A DNA stretch of 64,000 nt from the NCBI GenBank assembly GCA_002633025.1, contig NMRB01000483.1, forward strand, positions 65,966 to 129,965. The letters run 5' to 3'. The position numbers were made by a program, and so were the translations under genes. Below, in pieces: positions 29,201 to 40,199 of this stretch. The notes below the pieces were generated by a model. It searched no databases and was not told where the DNA came from. It was given only the letters and a program-made list of their open reading frames with translations. Position 1 is the first letter of the stretch, and every line of letters starts with the position of its first letter. This DNA comes from Notospermus geniculatus. Taxonomy: Eukaryota > Nemertea > Pilidiophora > Heteronemertea > Lineidae.

Positions 29201-32200
29201 GAATTGAGCTCTCGCGTTTCTGTGATTGATAATGATATGAAGTCATCACTGAGCAGGAATTTTTGTGTAAGTCTGATGAAAGAATCTGTGACTTTGAATG
29301 TGACTTTGGTCTGTAGGCCTATGGCGGTAGAAAAGATGACAGACCTAAACACAGGCCTTGTATAGCAGTTCCAGTTGAGACGTTGAATGGCATAATGGAC
29401 ATAGTGCGAAACAAGCTCCCGGGCGTAAACAAACCCACTTTGTACAGCACCCTCGTAGTGCATTTGTATACAACCTCGGGTTTGTTTACACCCGGGGGCG
29501 TCGTTTCACACTATGTCTATTAGCAGGCTTTTAAAACACAAAACTTGGCATACATGTAGAATAGTCTAGAAAGGTGGCCATACAGCCATAAAGAATTTTT
29601 TATTTCTTTCAGATGGAAGAGCTTCAAGCTCCTCACATCCGCATCGCTGACCCCGAGCGAGTGGAACAGATCATTAAAGGTTTGATAGAAGGGGGTAAAG
29701 ATCGGCTACAGGTGATCGCAGATTTTGACCGAACTTTAAGCAGATTTAAGTTCGATGGAAGGAGCGTACCGACGTGTCACGGCATCCTTGATGAGAGTTC
29801 ATTGCTGCCTGTCACCTACAGGAATGAGGTAGGTTGGTTACCATGGTTACGCTCTCCTCTAGGCCTACCAGTAGTTGTCTGAGAAATTTACCGATGTTTT
29901 TATTAGGTCATCAACTTAGCTCAGTAAAATGTAACAAGGGTTTCCTATTCCAGGCTAATAAACTCCGCAATACATATTACCCCATCGAGATGGACCCCAA
30001 ACTCACAACGGATGAAAAGAAACCATACATGGTGGAATGGTAAGTAGTTTTCCCTTACGTAGCTGATGTCAGTTGAAAAACAGGGGGTGGTTCATATCCC
30101 TGTCAGGGCTGCTTACCCGTACGTAATTTACGTATTTGTTACGCAAAACAAGGCTCAAAATACGCAGTACGTATTTAGGCTTTACCTGTACGGATTTTTT
30201 TCAATAAAAAATACGCGAAAGTTTGTCAAAATACTATGTGATCACATGTGCATGTAGTGGCGCGTATCGGTAGACAGTGAAACTAATCGTGAGTCTCACT
30301 CAGTCAAGCTCGTTTCCAGGAGTCTTACACCAGCTTGACAACGTGTCTAATGATATATATAGAGGAACCATTGTAGAATCATTGGGAACGAGGTTGCACC
30401 ATCATGGCAAAATGGCGGAACCGGTGCTGTCTGCGGCTGGCATGGCTGGTAGGCTCCCAAATCGTGGTTTTATGCAAAAAAAACGGCCGATTGAGGTCGA
30501 GTTGGAGTCTGAAAACAGTCACTCTGATGTGATGAAAATCATAAACGAAGATGAACGTAGAAAGAAACGTCGACGGCAAGTTTTTCTGTCAGAATACTCG
30601 AAGATTCCATGGATCACATGGTCCCAAAAACCGGTGTATAAACATGATCAATGCATACGGTACATGCATAAAGACCTAGGGGCCTACTGCACATACTTGA
30701 CACTATACTGTAATGTTGACTTCATACTGTAATGTTGACTTTGGAGCCATAAATACAGTAAAAGATGAGCAGATTGCCGTTGATAATTAATCCACAATTT
30801 ATTGGGAATAGTCCACAAATATTTCATGCCAAATTCTATAAAATCCACAATTTTGACCCAAAATCCACAAATTGTTGATCAAAAATCCCCAAATCCGAAC
30901 CAGGGGGGTAAGCAGCCCTGCCCTGTTGTGTAGCAGGCATGGACTGATGCTGGTAACTTCTTAAATCAGGTGCCTACCATGTTCAGGGTGCCTGTGTCTC
31001 TTTACCTTTGTTGATAATCGCCTACTGACAAAGCCTAAAGCCAGCAGCCCACCAGGTGATATCGCAGGCAAAAATCTGATCGCCAGAGCAAGCAAAATTG
31101 GCTATTAACACCAGGTTTGTGCTGGACAGTGGTGCATGGAATTCTCTCACAAGTTATGTTCGGCCTACCCGGTATGTGAAACGACACCGAAGTTGATATC
31201 GCCTAGTATGCGACGGCTGGCGAACACAGTTGGTGACGAGTAGATTGCTTGCGATATCACACCTGGTGTGCCACTGGCTCATGTAGGCGTGTCCACAGCT
31301 GGTCTGTTTGAGCTATTTGCACACAGTTCTGCCCCTTTCTCTTCTGTGTAGGACATCTGTTGTCAAGTCATTGTTCGTCAGTGTATAGATATGTTATAGT
31401 CCGGCAATATCCAAGTGTGACCCAATGGAATGCGGGAAGTCAGAAATGAGACAGGAATTTGCGATTTTCAATCATGCATTCGACCTGTGTAAGCGGTGAT
31501 GATCCGTTGCACACTATTGAACACCACTAAAGTCTGTCTGATCGCATTGTCGATCGGTTATTCAAGAGTTGCGTGTGATTGATTACAGATCCGTGGGAAA
31601 TCCAACTCATATATTGCCTAACTTCCGCATTCCATTGGGTTGCACTTAGATGTTGCCGGACTATACTACTGGGTGGCTCTCAAAAATGCACTCACGGGTC
31701 GGGCCATTATTAGAATCATTCATCTTAATGATAGGGCCTTATTTGACCTTGAACATTTCTTTGATAACCCATCAGGACAATCATAAATTTATCATAAGTG
31801 CATCATAACAATTCATAAGGTGGGCAATAGTGATAGTGTCACAAGGCCTTACGCAAATATTTGTCTGGTCTTGATTTTAATACCGTCCCATCATGTCCAT
31901 TGTCTTATTTCCCCAAGAAATTGTCCTTCATTGATTTTGTGATTAGTTTGTTTGGAAAACAAACTATGCCATTGTAACCGTTGTTTGCATGTCTATTGCG
32001 CACTGGTATTGGGAAATCGATAGGCAGTATGCCAAGATTAGATTTGCAATACTTCCTACTCAGGTATCCCATTCTCCTATAGCAAGGTTTCGTCTCGCCT
32101 CTCTTCATAGTGTGCACTTAGGGTGAATGAAGAGGAGTAGAGACGAAACCTTGCTGTCCTCAATCTTCTCTGAATTGCAGGATAAGTGGTAATGTCAGTT

Positions 32201-35200
32201 TCCTTTGTTGTGATAATGTTTTTGTGTAATATATTTGTGTGTATATTTGTCCATATCCAACTAGCATTTTGTCATCCGAAATCTTCAAGTCTCTTGCCTT
32301 ATAGACCTTTCCAACAAAGATGGTGGCCGACATTTGACGTTGTCAGGCTTTCCGCCAGAAAAAAAAATGAGGGTACCGACCAAAAAAAATTAGTTGAAAA
32401 AAAATTTTTTTTGAAGTTTTTTTGAAAATTTTTTTTTTTTTGAAAAAAACCAGGGTCTCCGCGAGAAAAAAAATGAGGGTACGGACCAAAAAAAAATTTT
32501 TTTGAAAAAAAATTTTTGGAACATTTTTTTGAAAAAAAAAATTTTTTTTTGAAAAATACCAGGGTCTCTGCCAGAAAAAAATGAGGGTACAGACCAAAAA
32601 AAATTTTTTTGAAAAAAAACCAGGGTCTCCGCCAGAAAAAAAATGAGGGTACGGACCAAAAAAATTTTTTTTTGAAGAAAAAAATTTTGGGGTATGGCCC
32701 ACTTGACCAGCTTATAACCCACAGCCATTGAATGGAAGCTTGTGACATCATATGGTGAAAACTGTTACACCGCCATGTTTATTGGAAAGGTCGATATTGA
32801 GCTGCCCGGCCTGGATGTTGAGTGGGTTGACTATCAATGACGTTTCTTCCGAGTCCCGCTGTTCACACCAAGTACATGTATCATGATGTAAAATAGAAGA
32901 ATACAATGTTTTCTCCTTTGTCTATTTTAGGTGGACAAATTCGCATAAACTTATGGTGCAGTGCAACATCAGGCAACAAGAGCTGAAGAGAATCGTAAGG
33001 GAATCGGGATCTGTGCTCAGGTAATAATCATAATCACCCTCCAGTCTGCGTCGCTGTCGTCACGAAGCTCTGACAGAATTCTCAGTTTTCACCGTGATGA
33101 CATCGGCCATTCTTTATGAACTCTTCTTTTTCCACCAGATCTGATAACCACATCAAAACCTCCTAATTGTGTTGCTCTCGAATCTATTTTTAGCCTAAAT
33201 TACATTTGATTGATATGTACTGATTGATTCCAGGCCTGTACTTCATTCTGGCCTACATTGTTATAATGTTCAGTGGGAGTAATGTTAATTGAAGAAGCAG
33301 CCACTCTCTGCACTGTGGTATATTGATAAAATACAAGATCAGCTTCTAGAGTAATTGACCGTGCTCCCACTGAACACAGATGGAGTACTGTCAGTACCTA
33401 TCTGGTAGGGCAGCATCCCCCCATAGCAGGGTCTCTCCCCTCTTCACACGTTCGCACACTGTGTGAGTGGATGAAGAGGAGCGAGGTAAAATCCCCGGTG
33501 TGGGAGGATGGGAGGGCAGCATCGTACCTGATGTCCTTGCCCACATGTTGATGACATTAGTGTGGCGGTCTAGGAAGACCCGTCAGATTTCGCTGAATGA
33601 TCAACAAGGGCCGTCAGATTGCCCGTGCATTGATCTACTACTACTGTTTACCTGTTACATAGTACATTTCAGCTATTGAAATGTGTGGGTTCACCAAGGC
33701 CATAAACACTTTCCTCAAATGCGACATCTGATGGGTTTTCCTAGACTGCCTCACATTTTATTTTTGGGCACCTTACGACCCTGTTTTGAAGATTGTCCCG
33801 ATTTCTCTCATTTCAGGGAGGGTTGTAACAGCTTCTTCGAACTGCTTGATAAAAACAACATCCCGCTGTTGATCTTCTCCGCGGGTATCGGCGACATAAT
33901 CCAAGAAATCATCGAATGGCGTTCAAAACTTTACGATAATATGAGAATAGTCTCGAACTTCATGGACTTCAATGGATCTGTAAGTCTCGCTCAACCTGGC
34001 TGAGGATAGCTGGGTATCTGTGTAGGACAACACAAGTGAAATGATTTGCATTGTTTGAGACTATTGTGAAGCCAGTTTCCGAATCAAATAAAGTAGCTCT
34101 TGTTGCCAACTGCACCAGGATCCACCATTCCTTGCTTTGGATGGTATCCACAGCATACTGGACTCCGAAGACATTTCTGTGGAATTTTCAAAGGAGATGG
34201 ACACATCGCCTACGAAATATCCATGTGTCTTCCCATTCAAAATGGTACAGTGGTGGAGGACATACTCAGTGGACTTTGGTTTACATTTGGATGTACACCT
34301 GGAGTTTCTGTTACATCTGTGAGTCCTACACATGTCAATAAAACGACCGAGAATACAAAAAAATCCCCACCACCTGCACCCTCATCTCACGACTGGGCCA
34401 AAAACAACATGTCTCCACTCTATCTCTGTTCATTCTGAGCTGCAACTAACTCCGTCTCAGATTCGCCCACTAAATTGTTTGACCCACAACTTAACAATTA
34501 TCAACAACCCCACTCCTCCCCTATGGCTACCAGTCATCTCCATCAACTTCAACAACCCAGTTCTTCCCCTCTCCACCCCAAACTCATCCTCAACTACTAC
34601 CAGTCATCTCCATCAACAACCCAGTTCTGCCCCCTCCCCACCCGAAACGCAGAAAATTTGAAGAAAGTTTACCGGTAGTAAAAATACCCTCCAAAAGACT
34701 TCAAGGCCTACTTACAAACTTTAGTATTCTTGAGTACAATATTCCTCTTGTTCCGCATGGTTTTAGTCTTAACTAACACAATGTCACTGTTATCAGAACT
34801 CTCACAAAACGAACTTGACAAACTCGTGTGTGTTTCCCAACAGGACTCAACAGCCACTGGGCCACCAAAATACATTCCAAGATTATAAAGCTAGACACTC
34901 ATCAACTCCTTCTACAGGAAAGCAATGTTTCTTCACGGTTGTCACTTCTTGGAGAAATCTGACATATGACCAGGGTCTCCATGCTAGCTCTATTTATACC
35001 ATGAAATGTGAGCAGGCACCAATCAGGAAACTAATTAACAAATCTAATTGACATGGTTAATTGATATTTAATTGGTTCAGTGATTCTGTTTGTGGGCTGA
35101 TTAAGGTGGGGTAGGGTTACTCTGACACCAAGGCAGTGAGCCGTGACGGTGATAAGTGAAGTTTGGATTTAATTACACAGATTTTAATTATTTCTCTTTG

Positions 35201-37422
35201 TGTATGCAGGTTCAGTCAGTTCTGTTTTATCAAAAAGAAGCACAGCATGGGAGGGCACACAGCTGCTTCCTCATCTCCTGTTCCAGGGGGTCAGACGAGT
35301 CCTCCAGCCAGACCTGGGGAGGGGGTCCACCAAACATGCCAAAGCTTTCACTTGGATTCTTGACGGTATTGGACTTTGTCTTAGTAATTTTATGAATTAC
35401 GTTAAAGGGGCAATGATGATTATCGGCATTCAGCGAGGTGAAAGCCATGTTTGCTGTTGATGCTGCATTCTGAGCCCCCAAAGTCCATCCCGAGAGTCTC
35501 AACCATGGAAGTATTATGCCTCAACCAAGTGCAAGTAGGGGAGCGGTTGTGAAGACCTGGCCTGTGTGCAAGGATGTTAGAAAGTCAGGAATATTTTTTC
35601 AAAGTCAGGTAGGCCTTTAACATGATTTTGATGATTGCCTTTCAACCAAAAATAGTGAAAATTGCAGAAACTTTGTATTCTTCTTGAGTTCTGACATTTT
35701 AAACAGCTGATATTTTACTTAAACAAACCTACGAATTACTAAACAAAGTACATGAAAGAAACTGCAGGGGCCCAGCTCAAGTGTCAGGTTTGTCCCAAGC
35801 TTTATTCATGAAAGGACTTCAGTTTGGCAAAGGTGTCTTCTGTAATTACACCAGCCACAAGTCTGGCATCAGGTAAAGGATAGCAGTCATGCTGATCCTA
35901 ATTAGACAAGAAGTAATTATCTATTAACACTTGTTAATAGTGTAAATGAGTTGTGGTTACTTCAAAAACTGTATCACATAATTCAACCCCTTTTTATGTT
36001 CTAATACATGTTCATGTAGTAGTTTGACAGAACTTCCAAGTTGATTCAGAGCTGGGTTCAAGTCCGGTAGGAAGCTGTGTCTTTCACCTTAGAATCCTGT
36101 TATTATCAGGGCCGTATTTAACTTTTTGGTCCAGGGGGGGCAGAAGCCTCTCAGGGGGCAGAAGACCTCTTTTTGCCCAAAATCCGCATGAAAATCACGT
36201 TTTTTGGTTGGCTCAGGGGGGGCAACTGCCCCCCTCGCCCCCCTTTAAATACGGCCCTGATTATTTCATGCCCGCTTATACATCAGATCTGCCACTTCAA
36301 TACAACTTAAGCAGACACTGTTTTGACATGTTCCTTACCTCCAGCCAATGCCCGCAGTTCTCCAATCAAGTATCTTATGGAGGCGTACCGACNGCATCCT
36401 CGACTACAGTCATCACAATCGCTAACACACCTCTTCTCCCCAAACTCATCCTCGACTACCAGTCATCTCCTCGACTACCAGTCATCTCCTCGACTACCAG
36501 TCATCTCCTCGACTACCAGTCATCTCCTCGGCTACCAGTCATCCTTGAACACCAACCGAATTCCTGCCCTTCCCGGAACTCATCCTGAAATATACCAGTC
36601 ATCTCCATCACCAACCCTATCCCTCCCGTCCCCTCTCCGCCCGGAACTCATTCTCAAATCAGCCTGGCCCTTTCCACACATGACTCAACTTGACCCAAAC
36701 TTTCAAACTCCCCACACAGGACTGATCACAGTACAATTCTCATCCTCCAACCAATGCCACCCACTGTTGACCTTTCACCACACACAAACCAAACTGAATC
36801 TCTTTTGAGGACTCCAATCCTGCCTCTGCCCACAGAACATCCCTCCTCAAATGGAATTAAAAATTGAGTCATTTGACTCACCACTGGAACTTAGACAGAA
36901 ACTGGCTTCACAAAGAATCAATGGACATTGGAAGGACTGTTTGTCAGAACTGCTCTTTCGTTGCGTTTTCAGTGATCTCCAATGTCAGATGCTATCTCTC
37001 TCACAATAAGTGACCCACTGGCGGCAGATTCACCCCACGGTACAAGAGCCCAGAATGGATAGATTTTAACTACCGGTACCCATTCAGGTATCCAGTGACA
37101 GGCAGCCGCCACTCCGCGACACTTGTACTTAGGGGTGCATTTATTAGCTCGCCCTGTAGTTGTTCCACCTCATGTATGGTAATTACATCTCATTATGGTC
37201 AACTTTTTCTTGTATTTTCAGGGTATACTTCGTGGTTTCCGTGGCGAACTTATCCACACGTTCAACAAAAACGAAGGTGCTATTGACCACTCGAATTATT
37301 TCGAGCAGCTGAAATCCCGTGACAATGTGATATTGATGGGCGACACCTTGGGCGATCTCAAGATGGCCGACGGTACAGCACATGTGACAAATATTCTCAA
37401 AATTGGTTTTCTCAATGACAAA
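26264..37422 (+). CDS. NT5C3: cytosolic 5'-nucleotidase III with membrane-anchor N-terminus; six exons, last exon not found
   Basis: A HAD-family pyrimidine or 7-methyl-GMP 5'-nucleotidase that removes phosphate from nucleoside monophosphates. Exons are 26264-26386, 29613-29828, 29954-30039, 32931-33020, 33817-33979 and 37222-37422. All joins keep frame, giving 293 residues. Exon 1 encodes a hydrophobic segment (IALWVSVFVGVTIFGGI) followed by basic residues, like the long NT5C3A isoform; it ends in Met, giving the family's conserved Met-Met across the join. Catalytic landmarks are DFDRT (Asp78, Asp80), FSAGIGD (Ser193), Lys242 in FNK, and GDTLGDLKMADG (Asp267, Asp271). The family's final ~33 residues (a YDIVLV-like segment) should follow the donor at 37423. 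I do not see that exon before ERG28; a one-N gap at 37648 could hide it. Intron 5 contains the second copy of the CCDC14 block. Confidence 0.93.
26443..26780. mobile_element. possible DNA-transposon fragment in NT5C3 intron 1
   Basis: tacagggtgactcag followed by an A run resembles the ends of some Tc1-like elements, but I cannot find a matching inverted end or any transposase motif. Offered tentatively. Confidence 0.2.
27262..27500 (+). mobile_element. tRNA-derived SINE with (CATTATTATT) tail
   Basis: An N at 27279 interrupts the head. A near-perfect B box (cgcgggttcgatccccggc) follows, then a ~150-bp body and a 3' end with gtgtgaagcgctta, gaagcgctatataag and a CATTATTATT tail. Such conserved body and tail layouts are known in DeuSINE-type elements of deuterostomes; that assignment is inference. 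Confidence 0.75.
27279..27279. other. single-N gap inside a SINE
   Basis: A lone N at the point where the SINE's A box should be, probably a join made within a repeated sequence. Confidence 0.8.
27501..29392 (+). other. NT5C3 intron 1, repeat-bearing
   Basis: It contains an (ATACA)n microsatellite at about 28060-28087, degenerate actttagatac repeats at 28100-28250, and a half-copy of the 19444-type MITE at 28295-28360. No exon is evident. Confidence 0.5.
29393..29522. mobile_element. 130-bp MITE in NT5C3 intron 1
   Basis: taatggacatagtgcgaaac and gggcgtaaacaaaccc at the left are matched inverted by gggtttgtttacaccc and cactatgtctatta at the right. Confidence 0.8.
30104..30920 (+). mobile_element. 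817-bp hAT-like element with 6-bp TSD and a coding remnant
   Basis: The ends are cagggctgcttaccc and gggtaagcagccctg, flanked by CCCTGT at 30098-30103 and 30921-30926. A plus-strand open frame (30277-30732) encodes a lysine/arginine-rich stretch followed by aromatic and cysteine residues. This is reminiscent of the N-terminal part of some hAT or zinc-finger transposon proteins, but I see no complete domain and no catalytic core. It lies in NT5C3 intron 3. Confidence 0.7.
31037..31281. mobile_element. MITE, family shared with 56891-57012
   Basis: aaagccagcagcccaccagg at the left pairs with the inverse of cacctggtgtgccactggct at the right. The interior words gagcaagcaaaattgg and gctggacagtg recur in the copy near 56.9 kb. 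Confidence 0.7.
31395..31665. mobile_element. 271-bp MITE with TA-ended inverted repeats; family shared with 63665-63897
   Basis: tatagtccggcaatatccaa and caatggaatgcgg at the left are matched inverted at the right end (ccgcattccattgg, gttgccggactata). The ~40-bp ends and TA termini suggest a Tc1/mariner-like target preference, which is inference. Confidence 0.85.
32081..32155. mobile_element. 75-bp foldback MITE
   Basis: agcaaggtttcgtctcgcct and ctcttca at the left are matched inverted by tgaagaggagtagagacgaa and accttgct at the right. A decayed relative is at about 33425-33503. Confidence 0.8.
32340..32695. repeat. tandem array of transposon-end-like units, about five copies
   Basis: Each unit has ccagggtctccgccag, an A run, atgagggtacggacc, then long A and T runs. 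The first words resemble the end of the MITE at 4366-4509 (ccagggtttctgccaga, read inverted). The Phe/Lys-rich minus-strand frames here come from the A/T runs. Confidence 0.8.
33421..33503. mobile_element. diverged relative of the 32081-32155 MITE
   Basis: agcagggtctctcccctctt at the left and gaagaggagcgaggt at the right form an imperfect inverted repeat resembling the 32-kb copy. Confidence 0.5.
34460..34660 (+). repeat. degenerate accagtcatctcc repeats in NT5C3 intron 5
   Basis: The words accagtcatctccatcaac and aacccagttct recur irregularly. The same word family forms the 19-bp array at 36440-36545 beyond the duplicated block. Confidence 0.6.
36107..36259. mobile_element. second copy of the ATTAT-flanked hAT-like MITE
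   Basis: Identical to 21791-21943, carried along within the duplicated block. Confidence 0.85.
36339..36392 (-). pseudogene. CCDC14: CCDC14 exon 2 fragment inside the second block
   Basis: The sequence encodes the end of RYLIGELRALAG and keeps its GT donor, but is cut off at the N. It is an orphan piece of the CCDC14 exon on the antisense strand of NT5C3. Confidence 0.85.
36393..36393. other. single-N gap at the right edge of copy 2
   Basis: The repeated block stops on the base before this N and unrelated sequence follows. Confidence 0.85.
36440..36545 (+). repeat. 19-bp minisatellite, about five copies
   Basis: catctcctcgactaccagt repeats head to tail just right of the gap. Confidence 0.9.
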
Positions 37423-37647
37423 GTAAGTGAACCTAATCAGGGTTATATCTAGGCCATTTTAGAGTGGCGGTACGCCGTGCCGCCGAAAGGGGGCGCCGCT
37501 GAGCCCTTTTTTAACCCCCTAGGGCGCCGCTCTGCCCCTAAAAAAAAAAAAATTTTTTTTTTTTTAGGTTTTAGTACCTCCCAGACCCTCTGCCATGGTC
37601 CCTTTTGGTCGTATCACCTTAGGCCTTAAATTGGCTGTTGACTGGAT

Positions 37648-37648
37648 N
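37648..37648. other. single-N gap downstream of NT5C3 exon 6
   Basis: It lies 226 bases after the exon 6 donor and is a possible site of the missing terminal exon. Confidence 0.8.
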
Positions 37649-38029
37649 AGAAAGTCTTTTAAATTTAAAATGTAATTCTTATTTCAATGAAGCTACGCAC
37701 ACAATGGCAATGCACAGATCACAAATCTACTAAGGATAATAGGCTGTATGTATACGAAAAAATATGTATTCTATTTGAAGTTATTGCTTAGAAAATCTCT
37801 TTAATAAATTTTATGGGGTCTCTTCTGTATTGAAAGGGTTTTAAATGACGATTGGCTTTTATTTACTTCAGTTACTTTTAACAGTTTATACCATTACTTA
37901 ATTTTAACAAGGTTGAACTTCAGGGCGTAGTAATACAAAATAATAGTTGCTTTTAGGCTGAGTTTTTGGAACAGTTGAACATCAGTGAGGTCATATTTAC
38001 TTGTGAACATGGCTGGAGTCTTTGGAGTT

Positions 38030-38400
38030 GATGAGGATGTGACCCAAGTTGCAGCGGACTTTTGTAGTGAGAAATTGGGTACCGGTACATCTTTTCCATA
38101 GTTAACATGGATGTGAGCAAGGTTGCAGCTGACTTCTGCAGTGTGAAGTTGGGTACATCTTTTCCATAGTTAACAACGATGTGAGCAAGGTTGCGTAGTT
38201 AACAAGGATGCGAGCAAGGTTGCATCTGACTTGTGAGAAATTGGGTACATTTTCCATAACAACGATGTGAGCAAGGTCGCATCATCGGACTTCTGTAGTG
38301 TGAAGATGGGTACATTTTCCATAGTTAAGATGGATGTGAGCAAGGTTACATCTGACATCTGCAGTGTGGCGATAAGTAGACTGTTTCCACGGTGAACAAG
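38030..38400 (+). repeat. ~66-90-bp tandem repeats, block A
   Basis: The words gttaacatggatgtgagcaa, ggttgcagctgacttctg and gtgtgaagttgggtacat recur about five times. A second block of the same repeat is at 39830-40125. Confidence 0.85.
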
Positions 38401-38733
38401 GATGTGATATGACCTGTAGCGACTCTAACTATCAATATTCAGGCCACTTTCAATGCTTACCTCATGGCTTTCAGATGAACCTAGTGAAGAGCTGACAGAG
38501 ATCGAAACTATAGGCCTGTGGATCGATCAGTATAATGAAACAAGCCCTTATGGCCGAGGTTTACCGACTTCATTGTCTTGTCACTTCTGGACCTATTGTG
38601 TTCACGTCCTCTCCACTGTTAGGATCAATACCTCTTATTTTGTAAATAAACCATACCCGACATGTGAGCTGTATAAATTGCTTGGAATGAATTCAATTGG
38701 GATGTTCTATTGAATGAAATTAACAAAACAACA

Positions 38734-38884
38734 GGGGCCGAATTCACCAAGGGTGATCATCGCGCGATTAAGACTTAGACGCGTGTAGCTTCTTCAAAAG
38801 CATGGTGGAAGTGTGTGCATTTAGTGAAGTTACACGCGTCTAAGTCTTAATCGCGCGATGATCACCCTTGGTGAATACGGCCCC
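38734..38884. mobile_element. 151-bp MITE with ~55-bp near-perfect inverted ends
   Basis: ggggccgaattcaccaaggg and atcgcgcgattaagacttag at the left are matched inverted at the right end (cttggtgaatacggcccc). The interior is about 40 bp. Confidence 0.9.
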
Positions 38885-39008
38885 AGGTGTCTGGCTTGTG
38901 TTGAACCAAGTTATTACGTGGCCAGTCAGCTAGTCCTTTCCGAATTTTCCCCCTGGAAGTTCCCTACAATTATACTTGCAACTGACATGTAGGACACAAC
39001 CATGATGT

Positions 39009-39175
39009 CTAGATAGGTTTGACTAGCAGCCACCTTGCCAAAATTAGGTCATCACCATGATCACCATGGGAATTCTCTTCCAGAGTGACAGATGATTGGT
39101 TCTCCCATCCCCGTGGGGAAATCACCATGACGATGACCTAATTTTGGCAAGATGGCTGCTATCAATCTCATCTAT
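39009..39175. mobile_element. 167-bp MITE with ~50-bp inverted ends
   Basis: agcagccaccttgccaaaat and taggtcatcaccatg at the left are matched inverted by catgacgatgacctaatttt and ggcaagatggctgct at the right. Confidence 0.85.
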
Positions 39176-39529
39176 ACAAGTTAACTTGTAGCTTATACTC
39201 AACATGTTTTGTAGCTTGTGCCAGTGAAACTCTTTGCAGCTTCCCAGTTTACTGTTTGTTAAATGGTATCTTTTTGTTGTCTTTCTGTGAGTCTTGGCTA
39301 CACAAACCCCAATGCCAGTTGCTAAAATAACTGACTAAAATTTTAGCTTTTACCACTAAAAGGCCTGATAAATTTTATGTTTTCCGTACAAGTAACTTGT
39401 TTCCATAGGAAAGTTTACGTTGACCTTAGAATTCTATGCATTATAGTTTGTCCTCTGTGCTTTCTTGGAAGTAGTTTGTATAAAGTATTTATACTGTATA
39501 GAATGAATGTGACTTGTGTATGGGGAAGA

Positions 39530-39535
39530 AATAAA
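39530..39535 (+). terminator. candidate poly(A) signal
   Basis: AATAAA in the plus-strand region downstream of NT5C3. It could end the NT5C3 transcript if the missing terminal exon lies upstream of it. Confidence 0.3.
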
Positions 39536-39829
39536 ACTTTTCTGTGATAAGTACCAAAATATGTTTTCGTTTTGATCTAAACCATCCTTTAGGAACCCCA
39601 GACAGCTTAATGCTTGGCTACTGTTAGTACAGCAAATACATCACAGATGGCGCCAGCAACTGAAAAACAATGAATTTGGGTCCAAATGTTGAGATGCACT
39701 TACAATGTATGTCACACTTACAATGTATGTCACAGTTTGATCCTATTTTCATCAGTTTGACAGAAATGCCACCTTGGAAGCTGCCTCTAGTGCTGTGAAC
39801 ATCAGCAATGCTAATTTACTTGATGCGAA

Positions 39830-40125
39830 CATGGCTGGAGTCTGGAGCTAATGAGGATGTGACTCAAGTTGCAGTGGACTTTTGTAGTGAGGAATCTTTT
39901 CCATTGTTAACATGGATGTGAGCAAGGTTGCAGCTGACTTACATGTACACGACTTATGTAGTGTGAAGTTGGGTGCATTTTCCATAGTTAACATGGATGT
40001 GATCAAGGTTGCAGCTGACTTCTGTAACTAAGATGGGTGAATTTCTTCCACAGTTAACAAGGATGTCATCAAAGTTGCAGCTGACTTCTGTAGTGTGCAG
40101 ATTGGTAGATTGTTTCCATAGTAAC
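39830..40125 (+). repeat. ~66-bp tandem repeats, block B
   Basis: Same unit as 38030-38400 (atggctggagtc, gttgcagctgacttctg), separated from block A by about 1.4 kb that carries two MITEs. Confidence 0.85.
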
Positions 40126-40199
40126 ATTGGGGTGGGGTTGTCATAAACAAAATGAAGCAAACTCAAAATGAAATGGTCCATGGACCATGTGCTCACTGG

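Larger units (their letters stand above)
35183..36392. repeat. 1210-bp duplicated block, copy 2, in NT5C3 intron 5
   Basis: Direct repeat of 20867-22076 with one difference seen by eye. It carries a 54-bp fragment of CCDC14 exon 2 (36339-36392) on the minus strand. This cannot be functional here because the rest of the gene is absent. The right edge stops exactly at an N. It could be a very recent duplication or an assembly error. Confidence 0.95.

Noticed and set aside
32299-32751. Phe/Lys-rich minus-strand frames
   Set aside because: They are produced by long A and T runs in a tandem array.
34051-34438. Several overlapping plus-strand frames after NT5C3 exon 5
   Set aside because: No two agree on a frame, none joins to NT5C3, and no family is recognisable; I treat the stretch as intron.
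36208-36808. Pro/Ser-rich open frames spanning the N at 36393
   Set aside because: They cross an assembly gap and a 19-bp minisatellite, so they are not a real reading frame.
38453-38713. Possible last exon of NT5C3
   Set aside because: The stretch after the ctttcag acceptor reads only six codons before a stop in the required phase, and the open frame does not resemble the family's C-terminus.
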